The notes beneath the pieces are model-generated. The model was given only the letters and a program-made list of their open reading frames with translations, ran no database searches and was not told where the DNA came from. A stretch of 64,000 nucleotides of DNA. Source: Halalkalibacter oceani. Its GTDB lineage: Bacteria; Bacillota; Bacilli; Bacillales; Bacillaceae_D. Position 1 is the stretch's first letter. Each line of letters begins with the position of its first letter. Below, in pieces: positions 16,072 to 23,595 of the stretch. The DNA is taken from positions 1-64,000 of the forward strand of contig NZ_JBEPKD010000008.1 in assembly GCF_040544555.1 (NCBI RefSeq), written 5' to 3'. The translations under genes were made by a program, and so were the position numbers.

Positions 16072-17499
16072 ATGTCCGAACCGAAGCAACCCGGGGCAGG
16101 AAGCGGATTGCGAAAGCTTCTCGTGATGCCCCACACATATGTCTTGCTCGTTATCATCATTTTACTCGCCGCCCTGCTCACTTATGTGATCCCGGCAGGT
16201 GAGTTTGAGCGGGCCGAGGACGTCAATTCAGGGCGGACGGTCGTCGTACCAGGGAGCTATGAAGAAACCGAGGCTTCCCCATTTAATCCGCTCCTGTTCC
16301 CTGTTTCAATTGTTGAAGGCTTTAATGATTCAAGTGATATTATTTTCTTTATTTTAATTATTGGCGGTACATTCCAGATCATTATGTCGACAGGAGCGAT
16401 TGACGCAGTCACCGGCCGGACGACCAGGCTGTTTTCGAAACGCTCGGCCTTTGTCATTCCCGCTTTTTTAGCGTTGTTTTCTGTCGGCGGCTTTACAATG
16501 GGAATGAGCACGGAATCAATGGTATTCGTGCCGATCGGGATTCTCATCGCCCGGTCGCTCGGTTACGATGCGATCACCGGAACGGCAATGGTCATTTTAG
16601 GGAGCAACATCGGCTTTACCGCGGGGCTGCTCAACCCATTCAGCGTCGGTGTCGCCCAGTCGATTGCCGAAGTTCCACTTTTTTCGGGGATGTGGCTGCG
16701 CGCCATTATTCTGATCCTGCTGCTGATCATTACGTCGCTTTACATCATTCGTTACGCAAATAAAGTGAAGCAGGATCAACGCAACAGTCTCGTCTATGAG
16801 CTGGAAACAGAACAAAATCAAGCTGACATCGAAGGAGTCGCCATCGATTCAACGATTACAGGAAAACATATGATGGCGATCTCCGTCTTTCTGATTGGAA
16901 TTATCGTTTTGCTTTTGGGTGTTTCCGTTCATGAATGGTATATTCTTGAGATTTCCTCGCTCTTCTTAGCGATGGGGATTGTGGCAGGACTTGTCTCCGG
17001 CTACGGACCAAGCCGAATATCGAAGGAATTTGTAAAAGGAGCAAAAAGTATCGTGATGGGCGCTTTAATGATCGGTCTGGCCAGAGCAGTTATCGTCGTT
17101 CTGGAAGATGGCGCGATTATTGATACAATCGTTTTCTATGCTTCCACTGTCGTTGATACGATGCCAGGCTCCCTCCAGGTGCTTGGAATGTATCTCTTCC
17201 AAGTATTCGTTAATTTATTTATTACATCAGGCTCCGGTCAGGCGGCGATTACGATGCCAATCATGACGCCGCTCGGCGACCTGCTCGGCGTCACGCGCCA
17301 AACCGGGGTGCTCGCGTTTCAGCTCGGTGACGGCTTCACTAATTTGATCAATCCGACCTCCTCCACGTTAATGGGAGCACTCGCCGTCTCAGGAATCGCC
17401 TTTCAAAAATGGTTCCGCTTCGCCTGGCCGCTTATCGTTATCTGGATCGTGTTCGGCGGCATCATGGTCGTCATTGCCAACTTGATTCATTACCAGTAA
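16072..17499 (+). CDS. YfcC family membrane transporter
   Basis: About 475 residues with roughly 12 transmembrane segments, belonging to the YfcC/ArcD-like branch of the ion-transporter superfamily. The N-terminal PHTYVLLVIIILLAALLTYV and VIPAGEFER segments are typical. The second half has ITSGSGQAAITMPIMTPLGDL and DGFTNLINPTSSTLMGAL, hairpin-loop motifs of this superfamily. The ATG lies 1 base after the amidohydrolase stop, with AAAGGAGG in the previous gene. It probably imports the amidohydrolase's substrate or exports its product. Confidence 0.85.
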   Translation: MSEPKQPGAGSGLRKLLVMPHTYVLLVIIILLAALLTYVIPAGEFERAEDVNSGRTVVVPGSYEETEASPFNPLLFPVSIVEGFNDSSDIIFFILIIGGTFQIIMSTGAIDAVTGRTTRLFSKRSAFVIPAFLALFSVGGFTMGMSTESMVFVPIGILIARSLGYDAITGTAMVILGSNIGFTAGLLNPFSVGVAQSIAEVPLFSGMWLRAIILILLLIITSLYIIRYANKVKQDQRNSLVYELETEQNQADIEGVAIDSTITGKHMMAISVFLIGIIVLLLGVSVHEWYILEISSLFLAMGIVAGLVSGYGPSRISKEFVKGAKSIVMGALMIGLARAVIVVLEDGAIIDTIVFYASTVVDTMPGSLQVLGMYLFQVFVNLFITSGSGQAAITMPIMTPLGDLLGVTRQTGVLAFQLGDGFTNLINPTSSTLMGALAVSGIAFQKWFRFAWPLIVIWIVFGGIMVVIANLIHYQ

Positions 17500-17550
17500 G
17501 CCCGCGCACCGGTTTTAAAGGGAGAAGTGACGCCCACTGCTTTTTAATGA

Positions 17551-17597
17551 GAAGAGCGGCCCCCGAGCATTGACGTTTTCGGGCGCCACTCTTCTTT
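17551..17597 (+). terminator. Terminator after the yfcC-like gene
   Basis: GAAGAGCGGCCCCCG pairs with CGGGCGCCACTCTTC (two mismatches) across a loop, followed by a TTTCCTTTCC tract. Confidence 0.6.
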
Positions 17598-17641
17598 CCT
17601 TTCCGCTCTTCGTCTATAATGAGGAAAAGGAGACGAGATTG

Positions 17642-18562
17642 ATGAACGAGAAAGATTGCTTAATGCTGACCTATTTAGAACACGAGCCTAATATTACGCA
17701 GGCAGCCAAGCGGCTCTTCACAACGCAGCCGGCCCTCGCCTACCGCATCAAGCAAATTGAGGAAGAGTTCGGGATTGACTTATTTTACCGTGAAGGCAAA
17801 ACGCCGACTTTGACGCCTGAAGGCCGCTCCTTAATACACTATGCCCATAAGCAGCTCCAGCTGTTGCGCGAAACGAAGGATCAGCTGCGTGAGCTGGCCA
17901 ACGCCGGAAACCTGCGTATCGGCGTGAACAGCTATGTATGCAATTCGCTGTTCCCTCCTCTGTTAAGTCAATTCCATCGCCAGCATCCAGAGATCCAATA
18001 TTATATCCATTCCGGGATGAGCTCGGAAATTTTCAAGAAATTGCAGAGCGGGGATATTAACCTGGCGATTGTCCGCGGGGATTTTGCCTGGACTGGCGAG
18101 AAGCAGCTGTTGCATGAGGATGAAGTCGGCATTGTCTCAAGCTCGCCTATCACGCTCGCTTCCCTCCCTGACGAACCGAGAATCTGTTTCCAGGAGCCTG
18201 ACTATCTTTCTCAAATTCCTAATCATACAAAGATCACAATTGAGGATATGATCAAGCGATGGTGGGGAGAGCATTTTACCGATGAGCCGAAAGCATTCAT
18301 GAAAGTGGACAGCTATGAGACCTGTGTCCGGATGGTCGATGCCGGACTGGGCTACGCTATCGTACCGAAGCTTTTTTTGCTTCAGCACGCCCATCTCCCA
18401 TTTCAGCCGCTTCACTTTAAGGATGGAACTGTCGCTTCGCGGCGCATGTGGGTCTATTATCGCGCAAACAGCCTGACGCTGCGGGCGGTGAAGACCTTTC
18501 TATCCTTTTTGTTAAACTACTTTGCCGAAAACATACCTGGTGAGAAAAGAGAAGAGAACTGA
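17642..18562 (+). CDS. LysR family transcriptional regulator
   Basis: A 306-residue LysR regulator. The N-terminal winged helix shows NITQAAKRLFTTQPALAYRI and QIEEEFGIDLFYREGKTPTLT, followed by the two-lobe effector domain. The start at ATG 17642 has AAAAGGAGA upstream. It is co-directional with and downstream of the amidohydrolase/YfcC pair, which it may control, although LysR genes are more often divergent from their targets. Its last base is the first base of the next start codon (TGATG overlap). Confidence 0.85.
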   Translation: MNEKDCLMLTYLEHEPNITQAAKRLFTTQPALAYRIKQIEEEFGIDLFYREGKTPTLTPEGRSLIHYAHKQLQLLRETKDQLRELANAGNLRIGVNSYVCNSLFPPLLSQFHRQHPEIQYYIHSGMSSEIFKKLQSGDINLAIVRGDFAWTGEKQLLHEDEVGIVSSSPITLASLPDEPRICFQEPDYLSQIPNHTKITIEDMIKRWWGEHFTDEPKAFMKVDSYETCVRMVDAGLGYAIVPKLFLLQHAHLPFQPLHFKDGTVASRRMWVYYRANSLTLRAVKTFLSFLLNYFAENIPGEKREEN

Positions 18563-19140
18563 TGCTAAGGACAAGATGGATAAAAGGAAGTGGATTGCTT
18601 CTGCTCGTCCTGCTTCTCTGGTTTATAATTCATTCCGCCATCATGATCGCTGACGGCTTGCAGGATGATGCCCGGCAAACCGATGTTGCCGTCGTATTAG
18701 GAAACAAAGTCGATGATAATGGACAACCCGCCCATCGCCTGCAGGCGAGATTGGACAAAGCCGCCGACCTTTATCAGCAGGGCTACTTTCCTTTCATTAT
18801 CGTCAGTGGAGGAGTAGGGAAAGAAGGCTTTGACGAAGCAGAAGTGATGAAAGATTATTTAATGAACCGCGGCATCCCAGCCGAACAAATTCTTACAGAT
18901 TCAGCTGGAAACAATACGTTTTTAACAGCGAAGCATACAGACGCTATCATGGACGATTCAGGATTTACGTCTGTCACCGTCATCAGCCAGTATTTTCACA
19001 TTACGAGGACGAAGCTCGCTTTTCACAAAGCCGGCATTGAAAACGTCTCCGGCGCCCATGCCGACCTCTTTGAATGGCGCGACCTTTACTCCATTTTTCG
19101 CGAATGGCCGGCTTTTTATAAATATCTTCTGTTCTATTAA
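18562..19140 (+). CDS. DUF218 (YdcF/SanA/ElyC-like) membrane-anchored protein
   Basis: 192 residues: one N-terminal transmembrane helix (LLLLVLLLWFIIHSAIM), then a DUF218 domain with AVVLGNKV near the start, FIIVSGGVGKEG, AEVMKDYLMNRGIP, and VTVISQYFHITRTKLAFHKAG. Members act in envelope or peptidoglycan-precursor homeostasis in enterobacteria; the role in Bacillaceae is unclear. It overlaps the LysR gene by one base, implying cotranscription. Its 3' end overlaps the convergent ctaG-like gene by 4 bases. Confidence 0.8.
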   Translation: MLRTRWIKGSGLLLLVLLLWFIIHSAIMIADGLQDDARQTDVAVVLGNKVDDNGQPAHRLQARLDKAADLYQQGYFPFIIVSGGVGKEGFDEAEVMKDYLMNRGIPAEQILTDSAGNNTFLTAKHTDAIMDDSGFTSVTVISQYFHITRTKLAFHKAGIENVSGAHADLFEWRDLYSIFREWPAFYKYLLFY

Positions 19141-19958
19141 TACGCTGATTCCACCACTGCTGCTCTCGGTCTCGTTGCGCGATACACCTGGGCGCAGAAT
19201 AGAAAGATGAGAACAGCGTCGATCAAATCCCCACCATAATACATCAGCATCGCCCCTGCCTCGGCCTCGGCAGGCGGTACACCTTCAGGGGGATAGGCAT
19301 ACAAATATTTTGCCAGGATCCCATGCGCCGCCAGGGCAAGCAGCAGGACAACTGCCCTGTATCGCACACTCGCCTGATGCGGGGCCGGATCGATCGAAAT
19401 GATCGCCGCGGTAAACAGATAACCGGCGATAAAGACGTGGAGATGAATAAATAGATGCAACAATAGCGAGTCATGCATCGCGTTAAACAAATTTGTCGTA
19501 TAGAGCAGCCACAGCCCGCCGATATTGAGCAGAGTCGCCACCACCGGATCACTGACAAATCGGGCCGGACGGCTTTTTAACACTCTCGATAAAGCGCGGG
19601 CCCACGGCACAGACATCGATCGCAGCGCCAATGTCATCGGGGCGGCCAGCACCATCAGCAGCGGGGCGAGCATCCCTAAAAACAGGTGCCCGGTCATATG
19701 CGCGGCAAAATCGTGATGCGACTTCTCCGCCAGTGGACCGATGACCGCTACTAAAGCGCACCCAACTCCGGCGATCCATAATACGGTTCGGTGAAGCGGC
19801 CAGCGTCTAAAACGGTGATTCGTAAAGAACACCGCACTGACATAAAAAATGAGCGCAAGTACGAATGGCAAGGCAAGCAGAAGCTGTGCAAGCAGGGTGA
19901 TCTCCACATGAATTCCGGCCATTTCATGCCCATGATGAAGGGAATGTGCAGCCGGCAT
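19137..19958 (-). CDS. ctaG: CtaG-type membrane protein (caa3 oxidase assembly)
   Basis: About 273 residues with seven transmembrane segments and a histidine-rich start (HSLHHGHEM). The family core is visible in HHDFAAHMTGHLFLGMLAPLLMVLAAP and HLFIHLHVFIAGYLFTAAI. CtaG is needed for formation of active cytochrome caa3 oxidase, probably in copper delivery. No oxidase genes are in the window, so the partner is elsewhere. The ATG shares its A with the stop of the upstream DUF2243 gene (TGATG), so the two are coupled. Confidence 0.85.
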   Translation of the reverse strand: MPAAHSLHHGHEMAGIHVEITLLAQLLLALPFVLALIFYVSAVFFTNHRFRRWPLHRTVLWIAGVGCALVAVIGPLAEKSHHDFAAHMTGHLFLGMLAPLLMVLAAPMTLALRSMSVPWARALSRVLKSRPARFVSDPVVATLLNIGGLWLLYTTNLFNAMHDSLLLHLFIHLHVFIAGYLFTAAIISIDPAPHQASVRYRAVVLLLALAAHGILAKYLYAYPPEGVPPAEAEAGAMLMYYGGDLIDAVLIFLFCAQVYRATRPRAAVVESAY

Positions 19959-20461
19959 CAAAACTGAACCTTCCTTTCTGCGGTGGCCTGCCTTTTTGAT
20001 CGGCGAAGCAACACGAGGCCGATGGCAATCATTATAAGTGCCAGGACATTCCAGATCAGATCGTAAACGATGACATTGTCGACGTAGCGGATCTGGTGAA
20101 TCCTCATCAACTTATGCTGGATGACGCCATCATATAATTGGAATCCCCCGCCGCCAACAAGGACGCCGCCCCACCATGTGCCGCGGGATAAGGCATTCCT
20201 TCTCCGCAAATCGGCGAACAAAAAAAGGCCGGCGATCGTCGCAAACCAGCTGAAAGCATGAAAGAGACCATCTGAGATTAAGCCAATTTCGGTTGTTGCT
20301 CTATCATAGAAGTGATGCCAGTGCAGCAGCTGGTGAAAGACCGCCTCATCAAAAAACGCGACAAGGCCAAGACCAAACAAAATCCCTGACCACAGCTTCC
20401 GCGCACCATAGCGCGAAGAGGCATTCCCGCCTGCTTCGCTTTGATTCACCTTTTTACTCAT
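19958..20461 (-). CDS. DUF2243 membrane protein
   Basis: 167 residues, four transmembrane helices. Conserved features visible here are GFVAFFDE-like sequence (LVAFFDEAVFHQLLHWHH), SDGLFHAFSW, GGGGFQLYDGVIQHKLMRIHQIR and YDLIWN. The many histidines suggest metal or haem contact, fitting its coupling to the CtaG-like gene. Function is not established. The ribosome site before the ATG at 20461 is weak. Confidence 0.8.
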   Translation of the reverse strand: MSKKVNQSEAGGNASSRYGARKLWSGILFGLGLVAFFDEAVFHQLLHWHHFYDRATTEIGLISDGLFHAFSWFATIAGLFLFADLRRRNALSRGTWWGGVLVGGGGFQLYDGVIQHKLMRIHQIRYVDNVIVYDLIWNVLALIMIAIGLVLLRRSKRQATAERKVQF

Positions 20462-20535
20462 AGCATTCGCTCACTTTCAACCCAATTGATAAACTCCTTT
20501 CTTACTCTACCCAAAAATAGCTGCGCTAAACAACA

Positions 20536-21036
20536 TCATCCAAGCCCGACTTTGTTGCTCCGTCTCTCTAACAGCACTGTATCCCGCCAAATCCCATTAA
20601 GCTGGGCAATTCGTTCCCGTCTGCCGATTTCCCGAAAACCATTCTTTTTATGTAGATGAAGACTGGCCTCATTTTCCGGAAAAACAGATGCCTGTAATGT
20701 CCAAAAGCCGTTTTCTTCTGTTACATTGATCAGGTCCCGCAGCAAACGAGCACCGATACCGATACCGCGCGCCTCCGCTTTGACATAGACACTGACCTCG
20801 CCGACGCCTGCGTAAACACGCCGTTCGGAGACAGGAGACGCTTTGCTCCACCCAATAATCGTTTGCTCCTGCACGGCGACAAGACAGCAGGCCGGATTCG
20901 TTTGCTTAAGCCAGTTGTCATATTCCTCAGGGACTTTCGTTTCAAAGGTTGCCTTTCCCGTTTCAATTCCTGCCTCGTAGATCGCTCTCACCTGCTCCCA
21001 ATCATCTCGCTTCATGGTCCGGATCGCAATGGTCAC
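20536..21036 (-). CDS. GNAT acetyltransferase, phosphinothricin/arsinothricin type
   Basis: 166 residues, very like phosphinothricin N-acetyltransferases (PAT) and the related ArsN1: AIRTMKRDDWEQVRAIYEAGI and TGKATFET at the start, GEVSVYVKAEARGIGIG (CoA loop) and LHKKNGFREIGRRERIAQLNG with WRDTVLLERR at the end. GTG 21036 is chosen because AGGAGAG lies 6 bases upstream. It is divergent from a MarR gene and shares that gene's promoter region, so it may be under the same control. Confidence 0.8.
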   Translation of the reverse strand: MTIAIRTMKRDDWEQVRAIYEAGIETGKATFETKVPEEYDNWLKQTNPACCLVAVQEQTIIGWSKASPVSERRVYAGVGEVSVYVKAEARGIGIGARLLRDLINVTEENGFWTLQASVFPENEASLHLHKKNGFREIGRRERIAQLNGIWRDTVLLERRSNKVGLG

Positions 21037-21085
21037 TTGTATCTCTCCTCTCAAAAAAACGTTCCATTCTTAAAGTATACAACAC

Positions 21086-21114
21086 TTGCAAAATACAAAT
21101 AAATAGAGTATAAC
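21086..21114 (+). promoter_or_regulatory. marR promoter with embedded operator
   Basis: -35 TTGCAA (21086-21091), 17-base spacer, -10 TATAAC (21109-21114). The imperfect palindrome TTGCAAAATACAA (21086-21098) covers the -35 box and recurs at 21639-21651 upstream of the flavoprotein gene. Autorepression by the MarR protein is the simplest reading. Confidence 0.7.
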
Positions 21115-21133
21115 CATTTATAGGAGGTGCAAG

Positions 21134-21580
21134 ATGGAAAACAAAAGAGAATTATTCCAAACGATGACAAGGCGCTTTGGATTCCTCGACAAAAATTGCT
21201 GTTCCATTGGCGACGTCGATCTCTCCCTCGCTCAAAGTCATATCCTGTACGAAATTGATAAACAGCACGAACCATCAATGCAGCAAATTGCCGAAACGCT
21301 GGCAATGGACATTACAACCTTCAGCCGGCAAATTCAAACACTTATTAAGCGCAACCTCGTTCTGAAAACACCCTCGGCGCACGACAAACGGGTATCAATC
21401 CTCTCGCTTACCGCGGAAGGAACATATGTCGCAACAGTAATCGACGAACGAATGAATGCTTATTTAGAAGAAGTGTTTTCTGATATGAATGAATTTGAAA
21501 AAGAAGTCGTCCTCCGTTCGATCAAACGTTTAAACGAAGCGATGGCAAAGGCGACGGTTTGCTGCCAGCCTTTGCTATAG
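21134..21580 (+). CDS. MarR family regulator with paired cysteines
   Basis: 148 residues. The winged helix-turn-helix spans about 45-110 (QQIAETLAMDITTFSRQIQTL, HDKRVSILSLT). Unusual are two Cys-Cys pairs, NCCS near residue 22 and VCCQ near residue 143, one at each end of the dimerisation region. This suggests sensing of a thiol-reactive metal(loid) or oxidant. TAGGAGGTG precedes the ATG. The gene lies between the PAT-like acetyltransferase (divergent) and the flavoprotein (downstream), and both promoter regions carry its probable operator. Confidence 0.8.
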   Translation: MENKRELFQTMTRRFGFLDKNCCSIGDVDLSLAQSHILYEIDKQHEPSMQQIAETLAMDITTFSRQIQTLIKRNLVLKTPSAHDKRVSILSLTAEGTYVATVIDERMNAYLEEVFSDMNEFEKEVVLRSIKRLNEAMAKATVCCQPLL

Positions 21581-21638
21581 CACAATGAAGACAACGACAA
21601 GGCGCACCATTCCAGGCGTCCCTCCCCCTCTCATATAC

Positions 21639-21651
21639 TTGCATTTTACAA
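21639..21651. promoter_or_regulatory. Second copy of the MarR operator, before the flavoprotein gene
   Basis: TTGCATTTTACAA (palindrome TTGYA-nnn-TRCAA) within a 22-base stretch that matches the marR promoter site at all but three central bases. It lies 22 bases before the flavoprotein start, just after a TATACT -10-like box. Confidence 0.65.
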
Positions 21652-21672
21652 ATAAATAATAAGGAGTTTATG

Positions 21673-23046
21673 ATGAAAACAAAGCTTGAAATCCCTTTAA
21701 CAACTAGCTGCTGTGAGCCGATCAGAAAACCGTTCTTCGAGGAACAAACCAGGCAGCCAGACCCGTCCCTCCCTGTAGCAATTATCGGCGCGGGACCAGT
21801 CGGGCTAGCCGCGGCCGCTCATTTAGCTGAGCGCGGGCACCCGTTTCTCATGTTTGAAGCGGGCAGCCAAGTCGGACACAACATCCACCAATGGGGACAT
21901 GTCCGCCTCTTCTCCCCGTGGCGCTACAATATTGATAAAATTTCAGCAAAGCTGCTTTCCAGGTACGGCTGGAGCGTGCCGGACAAAGATGCTCTCCCCC
22001 TTGGCAAAGAGCTTGTGGAGCACTATTTGCGACCTCTCGCCGACCTGCCTGAAATCAAGCCATATCTATTCTTGAATACACGGGTAACGGCAATCAGCAA
22101 ACAAAACAGCGATAAAATGAAAAATGCGAAGCGCCATCAAACCCCTTTTGTAATCTATACCGAAAATAATAAAGGTCAGACAGAACGTCACCACGCAAAG
22201 GCCGTCATCGACGCCACCGGCACCTGGGGACAGCCAAATCCCGCTTATGCCGATCAAGTCTGGACGAAGGAGGAACGCAGCCTTTCCGCTCATCTCACTT
22301 ACGGAATTCCCGATATTTCCGGCAAAAACGAAAAGCGTTACCGCGGCAAACGAATTGCCGTCGTCGGAAGCGGTCATTCTGCCTTAAATACCCTGCTCGA
22401 CCTCGCCAAATTAAAGGAATCCGCACCAGCGACCGACATCATTTGGCTGATGCGCAAGCAGCAGATTGAGCAGGCATACGGAGGCGAAGAAAAGGATGCT
22501 TTGCAGGCCCGTGGCGAGCTCGGCACCCGCATCCACCAGCTTGTTGACTCCGGCCTGATCGACGTCAAAACTTCCTGCTCTATTCAAGAGCTGAAAAAGG
22601 AGAATGGGACAGTGACAATCCACGCTCAAATAGACGAGCAGTCGACAACGGTTCAATCGATCGATGAAATCATCGTCAACGCCGGCAGCCGGCCTGATTT
22701 TTCCTTTCTGCGCGAACTCCGGCTAAGCATTGATTCGGTGACGGAAAGCGTCGAAGCACTCGCTCCGCTCATTGATCCGAACTTGCACAGCTGCGGAACG
22801 GTTCGACCTCACGGGGAGCTGGAACTAAAGCAGCCGGAGGAACATTTTTATATCGCCGGCATGAAAAGCTACGGACGTGCCCCGACTTTCTTAATGGCAA
22901 CCGGCTATGAACAAATCCGCTCGATCACCGCCTACCTTTGCGGTGATACCAGCGCCGCAAGACAGGTCGAGCTTGATTTGCCGGAAACCGGCGTCTGCCG
23001 GGTCACCCTCCCGGTAAATGACAGTCAGGCGGATTGCTGCCGCTAG
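21673..23046 (+). CDS. FAD/NAD(P)-dependent oxidoreductase, ArsO-like, with terminal cysteine pairs
   Basis: About 457 residues with two dinucleotide folds: VAIIGAGPVGLAAAAHLAERG for FAD near residue 35 and RIAVVGSGHSALNTLLDLA for NAD(P)H near residue 225. The overall plan is that of flavin monooxygenase-like proteins often encoded in arsenic-resistance operons (ArsO-type). It has SCC near residue 14 and DCC as almost the last residues, echoing the Cys pairs of the neighbouring MarR protein. ATG 21673 has AAGGAG 6 bases upstream. The substrate is unknown; an organic or inorganic arsenical is a hypothesis. Confidence 0.75.
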   Translation: MKTKLEIPLTTSCCEPIRKPFFEEQTRQPDPSLPVAIIGAGPVGLAAAAHLAERGHPFLMFEAGSQVGHNIHQWGHVRLFSPWRYNIDKISAKLLSRYGWSVPDKDALPLGKELVEHYLRPLADLPEIKPYLFLNTRVTAISKQNSDKMKNAKRHQTPFVIYTENNKGQTERHHAKAVIDATGTWGQPNPAYADQVWTKEERSLSAHLTYGIPDISGKNEKRYRGKRIAVVGSGHSALNTLLDLAKLKESAPATDIIWLMRKQQIEQAYGGEEKDALQARGELGTRIHQLVDSGLIDVKTSCSIQELKKENGTVTIHAQIDEQSTTVQSIDEIIVNAGSRPDFSFLRELRLSIDSVTESVEALAPLIDPNLHSCGTVRPHGELELKQPEEHFYIAGMKSYGRAPTFLMATGYEQIRSITAYLCGDTSAARQVELDLPETGVCRVTLPVNDSQADCCR

Positions 23047-23210
23047 AGACAAGCGCGCTTTTCTTAACTGTAACGTGGGAAGTCGACTTCCTTCTTCACT
23101 TTAAGAAACTGTAGTCCGGCGAGGCAGGTAATTAAGCGCCCTCCCCTTCTACGTAACACTCTTCGCATCAGAAATCAAGCGCCGTTCCCTGATTACTTCT
23201 ACTCACACAA

Positions 23211-23240
23211 AAACTCCCCTACCATCATGTAAGGGAGTTT
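23211..23240 (-). terminator. Terminator after the 53-residue small gene
   Basis: AAACTCCCTTAC pairs with GTAGGGGAGTTT (one mismatch), followed on the minus strand by TTTTT. It lies 11 bases after the small ORF's stop. The 210 bases between the flavoprotein gene and that ORF otherwise hold only a weak nested inverted repeat (about 23055-23115). Confidence 0.7.
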
Positions 23241-23250
23241 CTTCAATCCT

Positions 23251-23412
23251 TCATTTACTCGCGATTGTCTTGACCTTCATTTGGAAATAGGCGAGTTGTC
23301 TTTGCTTTGCTTCTTTGTTTTTGCGTTTGATCTTTTCTTCGAGCAACTCGGGCTTTACATATTCCTCATTGACAACCTTCTCCTGCCATTCATCCCAGTT
23401 TTGTTTCATCAT
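23251..23412 (-). CDS. Small highly charged protein, 53 residues
   Basis: An ORF beginning MMKQNWDEWQ and ending KVKTIASK. It is preceded by AAAGAGGTGATAA at good spacing and followed immediately by an intrinsic terminator, so it has all the marks of a real gene despite its size. It is rich in Lys, Glu and Gln, with no transmembrane segment; a long amphipathic helix is likely. I do not recognise the family. It stands alone between the flavoprotein gene and gdhA. Confidence 0.65.
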   Translation of the reverse strand: MMKQNWDEWQEKVVNEEYVKPELLEEKIKRKNKEAKQRQLAYFQMKVKTIASK

Positions 23413-23536
23413 TTATCACCTCTTTTTTGTCAGAATAATCAGTCTATTTAATTTAGTCTCATGTTCACATTTATGTCGTCGCGAAAGAATCGTGTTCAAA
23501 AAGTCGTTCATGACCAATCGCTTTGCTTGTTAGTCA

Positions 23537-23567
23537 CCTGGAGAGAAGAGATTCGCTTCTCTCCAGG
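23537..23567. repeat. Hairpin with 7-nt loop, partial relative of the nested element (N11)
   Basis: A perfect 12-bp stem CCTGGAGAGAAG / CTTCTCTCCAGG with loop AGATTCG, followed by CTTTCCCATT. The inner hairpin fits the family rule, but an outer stem is not clear. It lies about 30 bases after the gdhA stop and may serve as its transcript end. Confidence 0.55.
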
Positions 23568-23595
23568 CTTTCCCATTGCTTTGATTACGCGTTCT

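Noticed and set aside
23055..23115. Another nested-hairpin copy after the flavoprotein gene
   Set aside because: TTCTTAA/TTAAGAA and GGAAG-TCGA-CTTCC give a weak nested fold, but the loop is 4 nt and the linker is not conserved.
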